From Bacteroidales bacterium (GTDB lineage: Bacteria; Bacteroidota; Bacteroidia; Bacteroidales; UBA12077), in contig JAHOYT010000006.1 in the NCBI GenBank assembly GCA_019038645.1, forward strand, positions 1 to 48,250: a stretch of DNA of 48,250 bases, read 5' to 3'. The position numbers were made by a program, and so were the translations under genes. Positions 1 through 6,611 of this stretch are shown piece by piece; the first letter of the stretch is position 1; every line of letters begins with the position of its first letter. The notes under the pieces were generated by a model. It was not told the DNA's origin. It saw only the letters and a program-made list of their open reading frames with translations, and searched no databases.

Positions 1-36
1 ATATATATATTAATCATATATTTTATTGCTTTTTAA
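1..36 (+). CDS. possible C-terminal tail of an upstream membrane protein (partial)
   Basis: Frame 1 reads eleven codons, almost all hydrophobic (Ile, Tyr, Leu, Phe, Ala), and stops at 34-36, 14 nt before the NuoH-like start. A hydrophobic C-terminus is what an antiporter-like subunit upstream of NuoH would leave here. The stretch is too short and too AT-rich for a firm call; frame 3 is also open to about position 44. Confidence 0.22.
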   Translation: MYILIIYFIAF

Positions 37-50
37 AAATATAATAAACT

Positions 51-959
51 ATGAATCACATTATTATAAAGCTATTATATACACTTTTAGGATTGTTTAT
101 TGTCCTGAACTGGGGTATGTTAATGAGTGTAACAATTCGAAAAATTGTTGCCAGATTAGCTGGCCGCTATGGAATACCTTTTCGTCAACCATGGTTGGAT
201 CTTATTAAGTTATATGCAAATCGTACTTCAATAACTCATGGAGTTATGTTTTACTTAGGACCTGTTTTCCGTTTAGGAGGAGGTGTTGGTATGTTTTTAT
301 TTATTCCGCTAATTTACGGATCAGATTATTTTAGTAATTTCTCATGGGCGGGTGATTTAGTTCTGATTTTATATTTTCAGTTTTTTGGAATGCTTGGAAT
401 GGCTTTGGGAGCTGGTGAAGGAGGACATCCTAATTCGGTAATTGGTATCAGCAGAGGTTTAGCTCAATTTACAACTGTAGAGATACCAATGACTTTAGCT
501 GTCATTTCTATAGCTATTCAGTATCAAACGCTTTCAATATCCGAAATAGTTGCCGCTCAACAAGGTGGCATTTTGAATTGGACTTTATTTACGAATCCCT
601 TAGCTACTGTTGCTGCTATGCTTGCACTATTGGGTGCGTTCAGGCATGCTCCTTTTAATCTGGTAAAAGCTCCAAATGAAATTCCTATTGGGCCTCCAAC
701 AGAGTATCATTCTTCATTCCTTGGAGTATTAAGAACTAATGGCGCAATCTTACATGTAATTGAAGCTGCATTATTTATGAACTTATTTTTTGGAGGAGCA
801 ACAAACTGGATTGAGTTTATTGTGAAAACATTCTTTATTTATTTCTGGTCTGTTTTTGTTGGTGTTGTTTTTCCACGATTCAGAATAGAGCAATCAGTAA
901 CATGGTTTTTAAAAGTTCCTTTGGTTATAGGAATCTTAGCAATAATTATTTTCATTTAA
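51..959 (+). CDS. NuoH/EchB-like membrane subunit of a complex-I-like oxidoreductase
   Basis: This integral membrane protein of 302 aa joins the hydrophilic arm to the ion-pumping arm in complex I and in group 4 hydrogenases. About eight hydrophobic segments are visible. Family landmarks include a basic segment with GRYGIPFRQPWLDLIKL (residues 38-54), the loop APNEIPIGPPTEYHSSF (207-223) with Glu210 and Glu218 where the family carries its conserved acidic residues, and PRFRIEQ (275-281), like the PRxRxDQ of NuoH. The length fits the shorter hydrogenase-type subunits better than classical NuoH (about 330 aa). It sits 22 nt before the NuoB-like gene, in an operon that must begin left of the window. 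The family is clear; whether protons or sodium are moved cannot be read from it. Confidence 0.88.
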   Translation: MNHIIIKLLYTLLGLFIVLNWGMLMSVTIRKIVARLAGRYGIPFRQPWLDLIKLYANRTSITHGVMFYLGPVFRLGGGVGMFLFIPLIYGSDYFSNFSWAGDLVLILYFQFFGMLGMALGAGEGGHPNSVIGISRGLAQFTTVEIPMTLAVISIAIQYQTLSISEIVAAQQGGILNWTLFTNPLATVAAMLALLGAFRHAPFNLVKAPNEIPIGPPTEYHSSFLGVLRTNGAILHVIEAALFMNLFFGGATNWIEFIVKTFFIYFWSVFVGVVFPRFRIEQSVTWFLKVPLVIGILAIIIFI

Positions 960-980
960 AAATTACAAAAAAGTCAAATA

Positions 981-1661
981 ATGTCTGACAATAATAATTC
1001 AAATAATAAAGAGGATAAATTTCTTGCCAAAGAAAATGAGAAAAGAACTGTTACAGGACCTGACGGAGTAAAGTTTGAAATAGATCCTTTAAATGATTAT
1101 TTCTGCGATCAAAAACCGGAAGTTAGAGATCCCAAAAACAAAGTTGTTGAAAAATTTTTAAATTGGGCGAGGGCAGAATCTTTGTGGGTTCTTGGTTTTG
1201 GAACAGGATGTGGAAGTATTGAGATTCCTCCTTTAATGACTCCAAGATTTGATGCTTTTCGTTTTGGTGTACAGATGCGGCCAACGCCAAGACAATCTTC
1301 CGTTATAATTATTTCAGGATATTTAGCGGTAAAAACATTAAAGAGGGTTATTCGAACTTACGAACAAATGCAAAGCCCAAGATATGTTCTTGCTCTGGGT
1401 AGCTGTACCATTAACGGAGGAATGTATTATGATAGTTACAACACCATCAACCGTGTCGATTATTATATTCCTGTTGATGTATATGTTGCCGGATGTATGC
1501 CACGCCCTGAGGCATTACTTGCCGGATTTAATAAATTGAAAGAAAGAATAAAAGCCGGGCGCGCGGAAGGTGCAAACGAATACGCTGAAAAATTTGATTG
1601 GTATAAGGCTAATCAGAAAAAAATTATTAAGGATTGGAATATGCCTGACTATAATTGGTAA
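981..1661 (+). CDS. NuoB-like iron-sulfur subunit with an altered cysteine set
   Basis: This 226-aa soluble subunit should carry the terminal [4Fe-4S] cluster (N2, or the proximal cluster of hydrogenases). After a charged N-terminal extension of about 55 residues comes the core: GTGCGSIEIPP (75-84), LALGSC ending at Cys142 and VAGCMPRPE with Cys172. NuoB normally has two adjacent cysteines in the first motif, and hydrogenase small subunits have CxxC. Here only Cys77 remains and Gly76 or Gly78 occupies the other position. Three core ligands are therefore visible; Cys42 in the extension and cysteines of the NuoD-like partner are candidates for a fourth. The next gene on this strand is the four-helix-bundle insertion, not the NuoC-like gene. 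Family membership is firm and cluster ligation is inferred. Confidence 0.88.
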   Translation: MSDNNNSNNKEDKFLAKENEKRTVTGPDGVKFEIDPLNDYFCDQKPEVRDPKNKVVEKFLNWARAESLWVLGFGTGCGSIEIPPLMTPRFDAFRFGVQMRPTPRQSSVIIISGYLAVKTLKRVIRTYEQMQSPRYVLALGSCTINGGMYYDSYNTINRVDYYIPVDVYVAGCMPRPEALLAGFNKLKERIKAGRAEGANEYAEKFDWYKANQKKIIKDWNMPDYNW

Positions 1662-1669
1662 ATAATTGA

Positions 1670-2168
1670 TTATTTGGTTATTCGTTTATTTGATGAATTG
1701 AAAATAAACAGATAAACAAATAAGTTGATAAACAAAAGCTATGAGACTTTATTCATTTGAGAAACTTGATGTGTGGAAATTATCAAGAAAGTTAACCAAA
1801 AATATTTATCAGATTAGTGCTGGATTTTCTGATAATGAAAAATTTGGGTTAACATCTCAAATCAGGAGGGCATCTATTTCTGTTTCATCTAATATAGCTG
1901 AAGGTAGTTCGAGAAAATCAGGTATAGAACAAGCCCGATTTACGGAAATAGCATTCGGAAGTTTATTAGAAATTCTTAATCAACTTATTGTTGCAAATGA
2001 TTTAGAATATATTAAAGAGGAAGTTTTAAATAACCAAAGACCTTTAATTGAAGAAATAGGGAATAAACTTAATAAGTTAAAAGAAGCTCAATTAAAAAGG
2101 GGTAAAAATAATTAAAATTGATGATTTGGTGATTTAACAAATAACCAGATAACCGAATAAACAAATAA
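1670..2168 (+). mobile_element. IVP-type cassette framed by imperfect inverted repeats
   Basis: The arms 1670-1699 and 2139-2168 are inverted copies of each other, matching at 24 of 30 positions, and enclose the four-helix-bundle gene at 1741-2115. The left arm also starts a small perfect hairpin, with gtttattt at 1684-1691 paired to aaataaac at 1702-1709. A long terminal stem around such a gene is the layout of 23S rRNA intervening sequences, but here it lies between two subunit genes of a protein-coding operon. I see no transposase and no obvious target duplication. Mobility is inferred from the second, related copy at 3895-4136. Confidence 0.45.
1741..2115 (+). CDS. four-helix-bundle protein, 23S rRNA intervening-sequence (S23/IVP) family
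   Basis: This 124-aa protein matches the 23S_rRNA_IVP family: FEKLDVWKLSRKL near the N-terminus, then FGLTSQIRRASISVSSNIAEG (36-55) and a C-terminal helix rich in Lys and Glu. The family forms small oligomeric helix bundles. Members were first seen as open reading frames inside 23S rRNA intervening sequences, and the related Avd protein assists diversity-generating retroelements. No biochemical role is firmly established for stand-alone members. No reverse transcriptase or rRNA is nearby, so neither context applies. It interrupts the order NuoB-NuoC on the same strand, so it should be co-transcribed with the complex. A truncated paralogue lies at 3947-4123. Confidence 0.88.
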   Translation: MRLYSFEKLDVWKLSRKLTKNIYQISAGFSDNEKFGLTSQIRRASISVSSNIAEGSSRKSGIEQARFTEIAFGSLLEILNQLIVANDLEYIKEEVLNNQRPLIEEIGNKLNKLKEAQLKRGKNN

Positions 2169-2175
2169 ACAAATA

Positions 2176-2709
2176 ATGGATAATATATTTGACGATATAC
2201 AAAAGCGATTTGAGATAACAGATATTGTTAAGCAAGACAAGAATCTAAATTTTCTGACTTGTAAGAAAGAACTAACAGTTTCTTTAATTACACATTTAAA
2301 GAATATAGAAGGTTTTTCGCATTTTGTATTATTAACAGCTGTTGATTGGATTGAAGATGAGAAATTTCAATTGACATATATATTAAATAACCCTGATAAA
2401 AGAATTGACATTGGTATAAGAACTTATATTGATAGAGGTACGGCTACAATGGACACTGCTCATCATTTATGGGAACATGTAGCAACTTATCAGAGAGAAT
2501 TAAAAGAAATGTTTGGAATCGATTTTCCAGGTAGCCCAAGAGTAGATGAACAGTTTATTCTTGAAGGATGGGATGATATTCCTCCATACCGAAGAGATTT
2601 TGATACATTGAAATATGCAGAAGAAACATTCTTCCCAAGAGAAGGAAGAAAGTCAAATGATCCTGCTGAATACATGAAGAAAAAGCTATATCCGGATGAA
2701 GAAAAATAA
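2176..2709 (+). CDS. NuoC-like (30 kDa) subunit
   Basis: This 177-aa soluble subunit belongs to the complex I 30-kDa family, which packs against the NuoD-like subunit and stabilises the quinone or catalytic pocket without a cofactor of its own. The signature region YQRELKEMFGIDFPGSPRVD (about 115-134) and the following PPYRRDFD match the family motif ERExxDMFGIxFxGHPxL...PLRKDF. The gene starts directly after the AT-rich right arm of the four-helix-bundle cassette. Its last 14 nt overlap the start of the NuoD-like gene, which suggests translational coupling. It contains no anomalies. The identification is firm; substrate specificity is not encoded here. Confidence 0.88.
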   Translation: MDNIFDDIQKRFEITDIVKQDKNLNFLTCKKELTVSLITHLKNIEGFSHFVLLTAVDWIEDEKFQLTYILNNPDKRIDIGIRTYIDRGTATMDTAHHLWEHVATYQRELKEMFGIDFPGSPRVDEQFILEGWDDIPPYRRDFDTLKYAEETFFPREGRKSNDPAEYMKKKLYPDEEK

Positions 2710-3892
2710 TAAACTTTTTAGTATGCAGGCTGATAGATCAAAATATCCCGAATTGGACAAAAACGGGAATCCTATTGTTGATTTATCATCACAAAAATAT
2801 ACGAAAATATGGCAAGGGCCTAATCACCCTGGAGTAACCGGTAATATGTCACTTGAGTTAACTCTAAGTGGTGATGAAATTGTTGAGGCAAAAACTCATG
2901 TTGGATATTTGCACCGTGGTTTCGAGAAGTTGATGGAGCGTAGATTATACATTCAATGTTTTCCTACTTGTATACGAATGTGTGTTCCTGAGGCAGATTC
3001 TAATGAATATGTATTGGCTGCAAGTATCGAGAATTTAACTGATATTGAAATTCCTGAAAAAGCATTGTGGCTAAGGACATTAGTATTGGAAATGGCTCGA
3101 TTACAAGTACTATTGAGGACTGTTCCTGGGCAAGCTTCTACACTATCTCTTGGGCTCGGAGGACAATGGGGTATGTATCTTCGTGATTTGATTCTTGATA
3201 GATTTGAAGAACTTACAGGTGGACGAATTTATCATATGTTTATTATTCCTGGTGGTGTAAGAGGACATTTACCTGACGGTTTTAAAGAACGTATGGAGGA
3301 AAACCTGAAAGGGATTGAAGAATTTGTTGGAAAAATTGAAAATCTTATTTTTAATAATTCGATATTTAAAAAACGTACTGTCGGTGTTGGTGTTATCGAT
3401 CCTTCATGGGTTAGTAAGTACGGAATTGTAGGTCCTAATGCTCGTGCTGCAGGCTTTAATCGTGATGTAAGAAAAGATTATCCTTATCTTAAATATAAAG
3501 AACTTGATTTTGAACCGCTTGTAGCTACCGATTCTGATATTTATACCAGAAATGTGATTCGAAAGCATGATTTAATTACAACCGTTGATTTAATAAGACA
3601 AATATTAGCAAAGATCCCTGAGAAAGGAGATATAAGAGCAACAACGCCTAATGTTTTACACTGGGAAATTCCGAAAGGAGAAACATATCAACGTTCTGAA
3701 TCATCTCGTGGAGAATATGGTATGTATATGGTTTCTGATGGTTCTAAGTATCCAAGAAGAATAAATTTGAGAGGACCAAGTTATACGCATGCGGTTTCTC
3801 TTTTAGAAAAAATGTTGATTAATGCAAATATTGCAGATGTGCATTCAATTATGGTTTCATTACAAACCTGTCCACCTGAAATTGAACGATAA
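2696..3892 (+). CDS. NuoD / [NiFe]-hydrogenase-large-subunit-like catalytic subunit with CxxE motifs
   Basis: This 398-aa subunit belongs to the 49-kDa/NiFe large-subunit fold: GPNHPGVTGN (41-50), HVGYLHRGFEKL (68-79) and PGGVRGHLPDG (185-195). At the place of the hydrogenase N-terminal CxxC it has Cys96-Val-Pro-Glu99. At the C-terminal DPCxxC position it has Cys392-Pro-Pro-Glu395, three residues before the end. Two additional cysteines, Cys88 and Cys92, precede the first motif. It is therefore neither a normal hydrogenase, which needs four cysteines, nor a classical NuoD, which has none. The alignment is mine, by eye. The start at 2696 overlaps the preceding gene; Met10 (2723) is an alternative. 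Other divergent group 4 complexes, such as the Mbx/Mbs or Ehr types, are the likeliest relatives. Confidence 0.85.
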   Translation: MKKNNKLFSMQADRSKYPELDKNGNPIVDLSSQKYTKIWQGPNHPGVTGNMSLELTLSGDEIVEAKTHVGYLHRGFEKLMERRLYIQCFPTCIRMCVPEADSNEYVLAASIENLTDIEIPEKALWLRTLVLEMARLQVLLRTVPGQASTLSLGLGGQWGMYLRDLILDRFEELTGGRIYHMFIIPGGVRGHLPDGFKERMEENLKGIEEFVGKIENLIFNNSIFKKRTVGVGVIDPSWVSKYGIVGPNARAAGFNRDVRKDYPYLKYKELDFEPLVATDSDIYTRNVIRKHDLITTVDLIRQILAKIPEKGDIRATTPNVLHWEIPKGETYQRSESSRGEYGMYMVSDGSKYPRRINLRGPSYTHAVSLLEKMLINANIADVHSIMVSLQTCPPEIER

Positions 3893-3894
3893 AT

Positions 3895-4136
3895 ATTGAT
3901 GATTTGTGTATTTGGTCATTTGATGATTGTAGAAAAGTAAGAAATTATGAGACTTTATTCGTTTGAGAAACTTGATGTATGGAAGGTGTCACGTAAACTG
4001 GCTAAAGAAATTTTAAATAAAGAAAGATTATTAATTGAAGAAATTGGTAATAAGCTAAATAAATTGAAAGAAGCTCAATTGACCAGAAATAAAAACTCTT
4101 CGAATAATCAAATAAACAAATAATCGAATAAACAAT
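3895..4136 (+). mobile_element. second IVP-type cassette, internally deleted, with inverted-repeat arms
   Basis: The arms 3895-3929 and 4102-4136 are imperfect inverted repeats matching at about 26 of 35 positions. They resemble the arms of the cassette at 1670-2168 in being built from blocks like tttatttg and cgaataaacaaata. The cassette lies between the NuoD-like gene, which ends at 3892, and the ferredoxin-flavoprotein gene, which starts at 4141, so it fills almost the whole gap. Its reading frame is the shortened four-helix-bundle gene at 3947-4123. Confidence 0.42.
3947..4123 (+). pseudogene. internally deleted four-helix-bundle (IVP) gene, 58 codons
   Basis: The frame is open from ATG at 3947 to TAA at 4121-4123. 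Residues 1-20 match residues 1-20 of the 124-aa protein at 1741-2115, with the first 13 identical. From Glu21 on, the sequence matches that protein's residues 94 to the end (…LIEEIGNKLNKLKEAQL). Residues 21-93, 219 nt in all, are missing and the frame is kept. Many codon differences between the copies are synonymous, for example tca/tcg, gtg/gta and ggg/ggt, so both copies were probably under selection after they diverged. The two central helices are gone, so a normal bundle is unlikely. It may be a dead remnant, or a short helical peptide may still be made. Confidence 0.7.
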
Positions 4137-4140
4137 AGAT

Positions 4141-5940
4141 ATGAGTTTGAAAAATATATTAACACCATTCATAGCCTGGGGCAATATTACTAAAGATCCC
4201 GTTACTGTTAAAGATCCACTAAATGAAAGGCCAGGAGCTGAAAGATATCGTGGATTTCATAAAAACGATATTGAAACATGTATTGGTTGCGGAACTTGTG
4301 AAGATATTTGCGAAAATCAAGCTATCGATTTGGTTCCTGTGGATGGAATTGAGACAAAAGATGGTGATAGTGGATTAAGGCCCATGGTTGATTATGGAAG
4401 ATGTTGCTGGTGTGCTTTATGTGTTGATATTTGTACTACCGGTTCATTAACTTTATCGAATGAATATACATGGGTTAGTGAAGATGCCGATGATTTTAGA
4501 TTTATTCCGGGTGTTGATAAAAAATCATGGGATGACAATGAGAAAGGATGGAAGAAGCCTGAAGGTAATTATGAGTTCTACGGAACAAAAAGAGTTCATA
4601 TGCCGGAACTTCATGCTGAAGACAGAGATAAATCATTTATTGAGTTTGTAACAGGATACTCAAAACAGCAAGCAGAAGAAGAAGCCGACAGATGTGTTGA
4701 ATGTGGAATTTGTGTTGCTACATGCCCTGCTCATATGGGAATTCCTGAATATATTAGTGCAATTAGAAATAATGATTTAGAAGAAGGTTTACGAATCTTA
4801 TATGATACAAATCCATTGCCTGAAATATGTGGACGAATTTGTACTCATAAATGCGAAGAAGTTTGTTCGGTTGGTCATAACGGCGATCCTTTATCAATTC
4901 GTTGGTTGAAACGATATATAGCTGATCAAAATCCATCAGAGAAATATAAGGAAATTTTAAATTCCGAGAATGTTGAAAATAATGGCAAAAAAGTAGCAAT
5001 AATAGGTTCAGGTCCTTCTGGATTATCTGCTGCTTATTATCTTTCATTAATAGGATATGAATGTACTATTTACGAAAAATTGCCAGAAGCTGGTGGAATG
5101 ATGCGTTATGGAATTCCTGAGTATAGATTGCCTTACGATCAAATCGATAAAGATATTGATTACATTTTGAGCCTTGGTGTTAAAATAGAATACAATGTAA
5201 ATATTGGAACTGATATTACTTTAGATAAGTTAAAAACAGACTATGATGCAGTATTTGCAGGTACAGGATTACATCTTGGAAGAAGTACAAGAATCCCGGG
5301 TTCAGATCATAAAGATGTATTTTTTGCAACTGACTTATTAAGAGAAATCTCATTAGGTAAAGAAATACAAGTATCAGAAAAAATTATTGTTATTGGTGGT
5401 GGTAATGTTGCAATGGATATTACACGTTCGCTTGCCCGCTTGCAAAATAATAAATTTGGTAAAGTTGATACGACAGCTACTTCATTAGAATCGGAAGATA
5501 TAATGCCTGCAGATAGAGAAGAAGTTGTTGAGGCAAGAGAAGAAAAAGCAATAATTGATCCGGGTTGGGGCCCAACATCTATCGAAATTGAGAACGATAA
5601 AGTTAAAGGATTACATGTTCAGAAATGTTTGTCTGTATTTGACGAAAGCGGACGATTTAGTCCAAAATTTGATGAGAAAAACACGAAATTCTTTGAAGCT
5701 GATATGATTGTAGAATCAATTGGTCAGGGAATGGATATTGAATATATTAGCAAGGAAACTCGTGATCAGATTAAGTTTGATCAGCGTGGCAGAATCCAGG
5801 TTAATGAATATTTCCAGACAGGAGCAAAATGGTTGTTTATTGGAGGAGATATTATTCAGGGACCGGATGTAATTCATGGTATTGCTAATGGACATAAGGC
5901 TGCAATCGGAATTGATAAGTTTATTAATCAAAACGGGTAA
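4141..5940 (+). CDS. NuoI-like ferredoxin fused to a GltD/NfnB-type FAD/NAD(P) oxidoreductase
   Basis: The protein (599 aa) has three parts. Residues 1-110 are NuoI-like with two [4Fe-4S] motifs, Cys47/50/53/57 and Cys88/91/94/98. Residues 180-262 form the iron-sulfur domain found at the N-terminus of the glutamate synthase small subunit, with Cys185/188/191/195 and Cys230/234/238/242. Residues 284-599 hold two dinucleotide folds: GSGPSG (289-294) for FAD and GGGNVA (419-424) for NAD(P). Electrons could thus run from NAD(P)H through FAD and four clusters to the NuoB-like subunit, or backwards, within one chain. That would replace the NuoEFG module of classical complex I. The last gene of the operon, it starts 18 nt after the truncated IVP frame. 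Domain calls are firm; direction and cofactor preference are inferred. Confidence 0.88.
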   Translation: MSLKNILTPFIAWGNITKDPVTVKDPLNERPGAERYRGFHKNDIETCIGCGTCEDICENQAIDLVPVDGIETKDGDSGLRPMVDYGRCCWCALCVDICTTGSLTLSNEYTWVSEDADDFRFIPGVDKKSWDDNEKGWKKPEGNYEFYGTKRVHMPELHAEDRDKSFIEFVTGYSKQQAEEEADRCVECGICVATCPAHMGIPEYISAIRNNDLEEGLRILYDTNPLPEICGRICTHKCEEVCSVGHNGDPLSIRWLKRYIADQNPSEKYKEILNSENVENNGKKVAIIGSGPSGLSAAYYLSLIGYECTIYEKLPEAGGMMRYGIPEYRLPYDQIDKDIDYILSLGVKIEYNVNIGTDITLDKLKTDYDAVFAGTGLHLGRSTRIPGSDHKDVFFATDLLREISLGKEIQVSEKIIVIGGGNVAMDITRSLARLQNNKFGKVDTTATSLESEDIMPADREEVVEAREEKAIIDPGWGPTSIEIENDKVKGLHVQKCLSVFDESGRFSPKFDEKNTKFFEADMIVESIGQGMDIEYISKETRDQIKFDQRGRIQVNEYFQTGAKWLFIGGDIIQGPDVIHGIANGHKAAIGIDKFINQNG

Positions 5941-5964
5941 TATTTAATTATCTGCATATATTGA

Positions 5965-5996
5965 TTTGTTGTGAATAAATTATTATTTTTACTTTG
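5965..5996 (+). promoter_or_regulatory. putative Bacteroidota-type promoter of the CBS-domain gene
   Basis: TTTG at 5965-5968 lies 20 bp before TTACTTTG at 5989-5996, close to the Bacteroidota consensus TTTG-N19-21-TAnnTTTG with one mismatch. Transcription would start near 6003, about 17 nt before the ATG at 6020. This separates the CBS gene from the upstream oxidoreductase operon. Confidence 0.5.
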
Positions 5997-6019
5997 TAAA
6001 CATTAAAATTAAAACGGCT

Positions 6020-6502
6020 ATGTTAGTAAAGGAAATTTTAAATAAAAAGAAGGATCAGGGTAATCATAAAGTTTATACGGTAAAGCAAAGTACATCGGCA
6101 TATGATGCAATTGCACGATTAGATGAGTTAAAAGTTGGTTCGTTATTAGTAATAAATGATAATGATGAAATTGTGGGAATCCTTTCAGAGAGAGATATTC
6201 TTTATAAATGTTATAACTCAGGGATTGCGTTAACAGAACAAAAAATTGAAAATTTAATGACCCCAAAAGATCAATTGATTATTGGGAAAATGGATGATGA
6301 CACAAAATATTTAAGAAATGTAATGACCGAGAAGAGAATACGTCATATTCCAATTATTGATGAATCGAATAATTTGGTTGGAATTATTTCATCGGGAGAT
6401 ATTATTAAAAATGAGTTGGAATTAACTGAGAATGAGGCTGAACTAATGCGTGAGCATATTAAAAACCCATTTGGAATTCATTTGTACAACAAAGAAGATT
6501 AA
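6020..6502 (+). CDS. tandem CBS-domain protein
   Basis: This 160-aa cytosolic protein consists of two CBS motifs and little else. CBS pairs (Bateman modules) bind adenine nucleotides such as AMP, ATP or SAM and report energy state to a partner. The first repeat runs about residues 7-75, with GSLLVINDNDEIVGILSERD, and the second about 84-146, with RHIPIIDESNNLVGIISSGD. No enzymatic or transport domain is attached, so it probably acts on another protein. It has its own promoter and a strong terminator after it, so it appears to be a single-gene unit. The partner cannot be told from the sequence. Confidence 0.85.
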   Translation: MLVKEILNKKKDQGNHKVYTVKQSTSAYDAIARLDELKVGSLLVINDNDEIVGILSERDILYKCYNSGIALTEQKIENLMTPKDQLIIGKMDDDTKYLRNVMTEKRIRHIPIIDESNNLVGIISSGDIIKNELELTENEAELMREHIKNPFGIHLYNKED

Positions 6503-6554
6503 ATAAACAGATATACCTAATCAATATCCTTAAAACAATTTGTTTTAAGATGAA

Positions 6555-6588
6555 AAGCCAGCATAGTTATTGCTGGCTTATTTTTTTA
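6555..6588 (+). terminator. rho-independent terminator after the CBS gene
   Basis: A perfect 9-bp stem, aagccagca (6555-6563) with tgctggctt (6571-6579), has a 7-nt loop and is followed by a run of seven T at 6581-6587. It lies 50 nt after the CBS stop codon. The T run merges into the TATCTTTG box of the next gene. Confidence 0.75.
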
Positions 6589-6594
6589 TCTTTG
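6587..6594 (+). promoter_or_regulatory. putative -7 box TATCTTTG
   Basis: TATCTTTG is a full match to the Bacteroidota -7 consensus TAnnTTTG. It lies 17 nt before the signal-peptide start codon at 6612. No clear TTTG is found 19-21 bp upstream, where the terminator hairpin sits instead, so the call rests on the -7 box alone. Confidence 0.35.
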
Positions 6595-6611
6595 TTTCAA
6601 ACCAATTGTTT

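Noticed and set aside
1741-2115. Diversity-generating retroelement accessory protein (Avd)
   Set aside because: No reverse transcriptase, template repeat or variable repeat is in the window, and the motifs fit the S23/IVP group better.
2696-3892. Calling the NuoD-like protein a group 4 [NiFe] hydrogenase large subunit
   Set aside because: Two of the four required metal cysteines are Glu, so hydrogenase activity should not be assigned.
4002-4184. 60-codon open frame on the minus strand
   Set aside because: It is the complement of the shortened IVP gene and the start of the fusion gene; no coding signature of its own.
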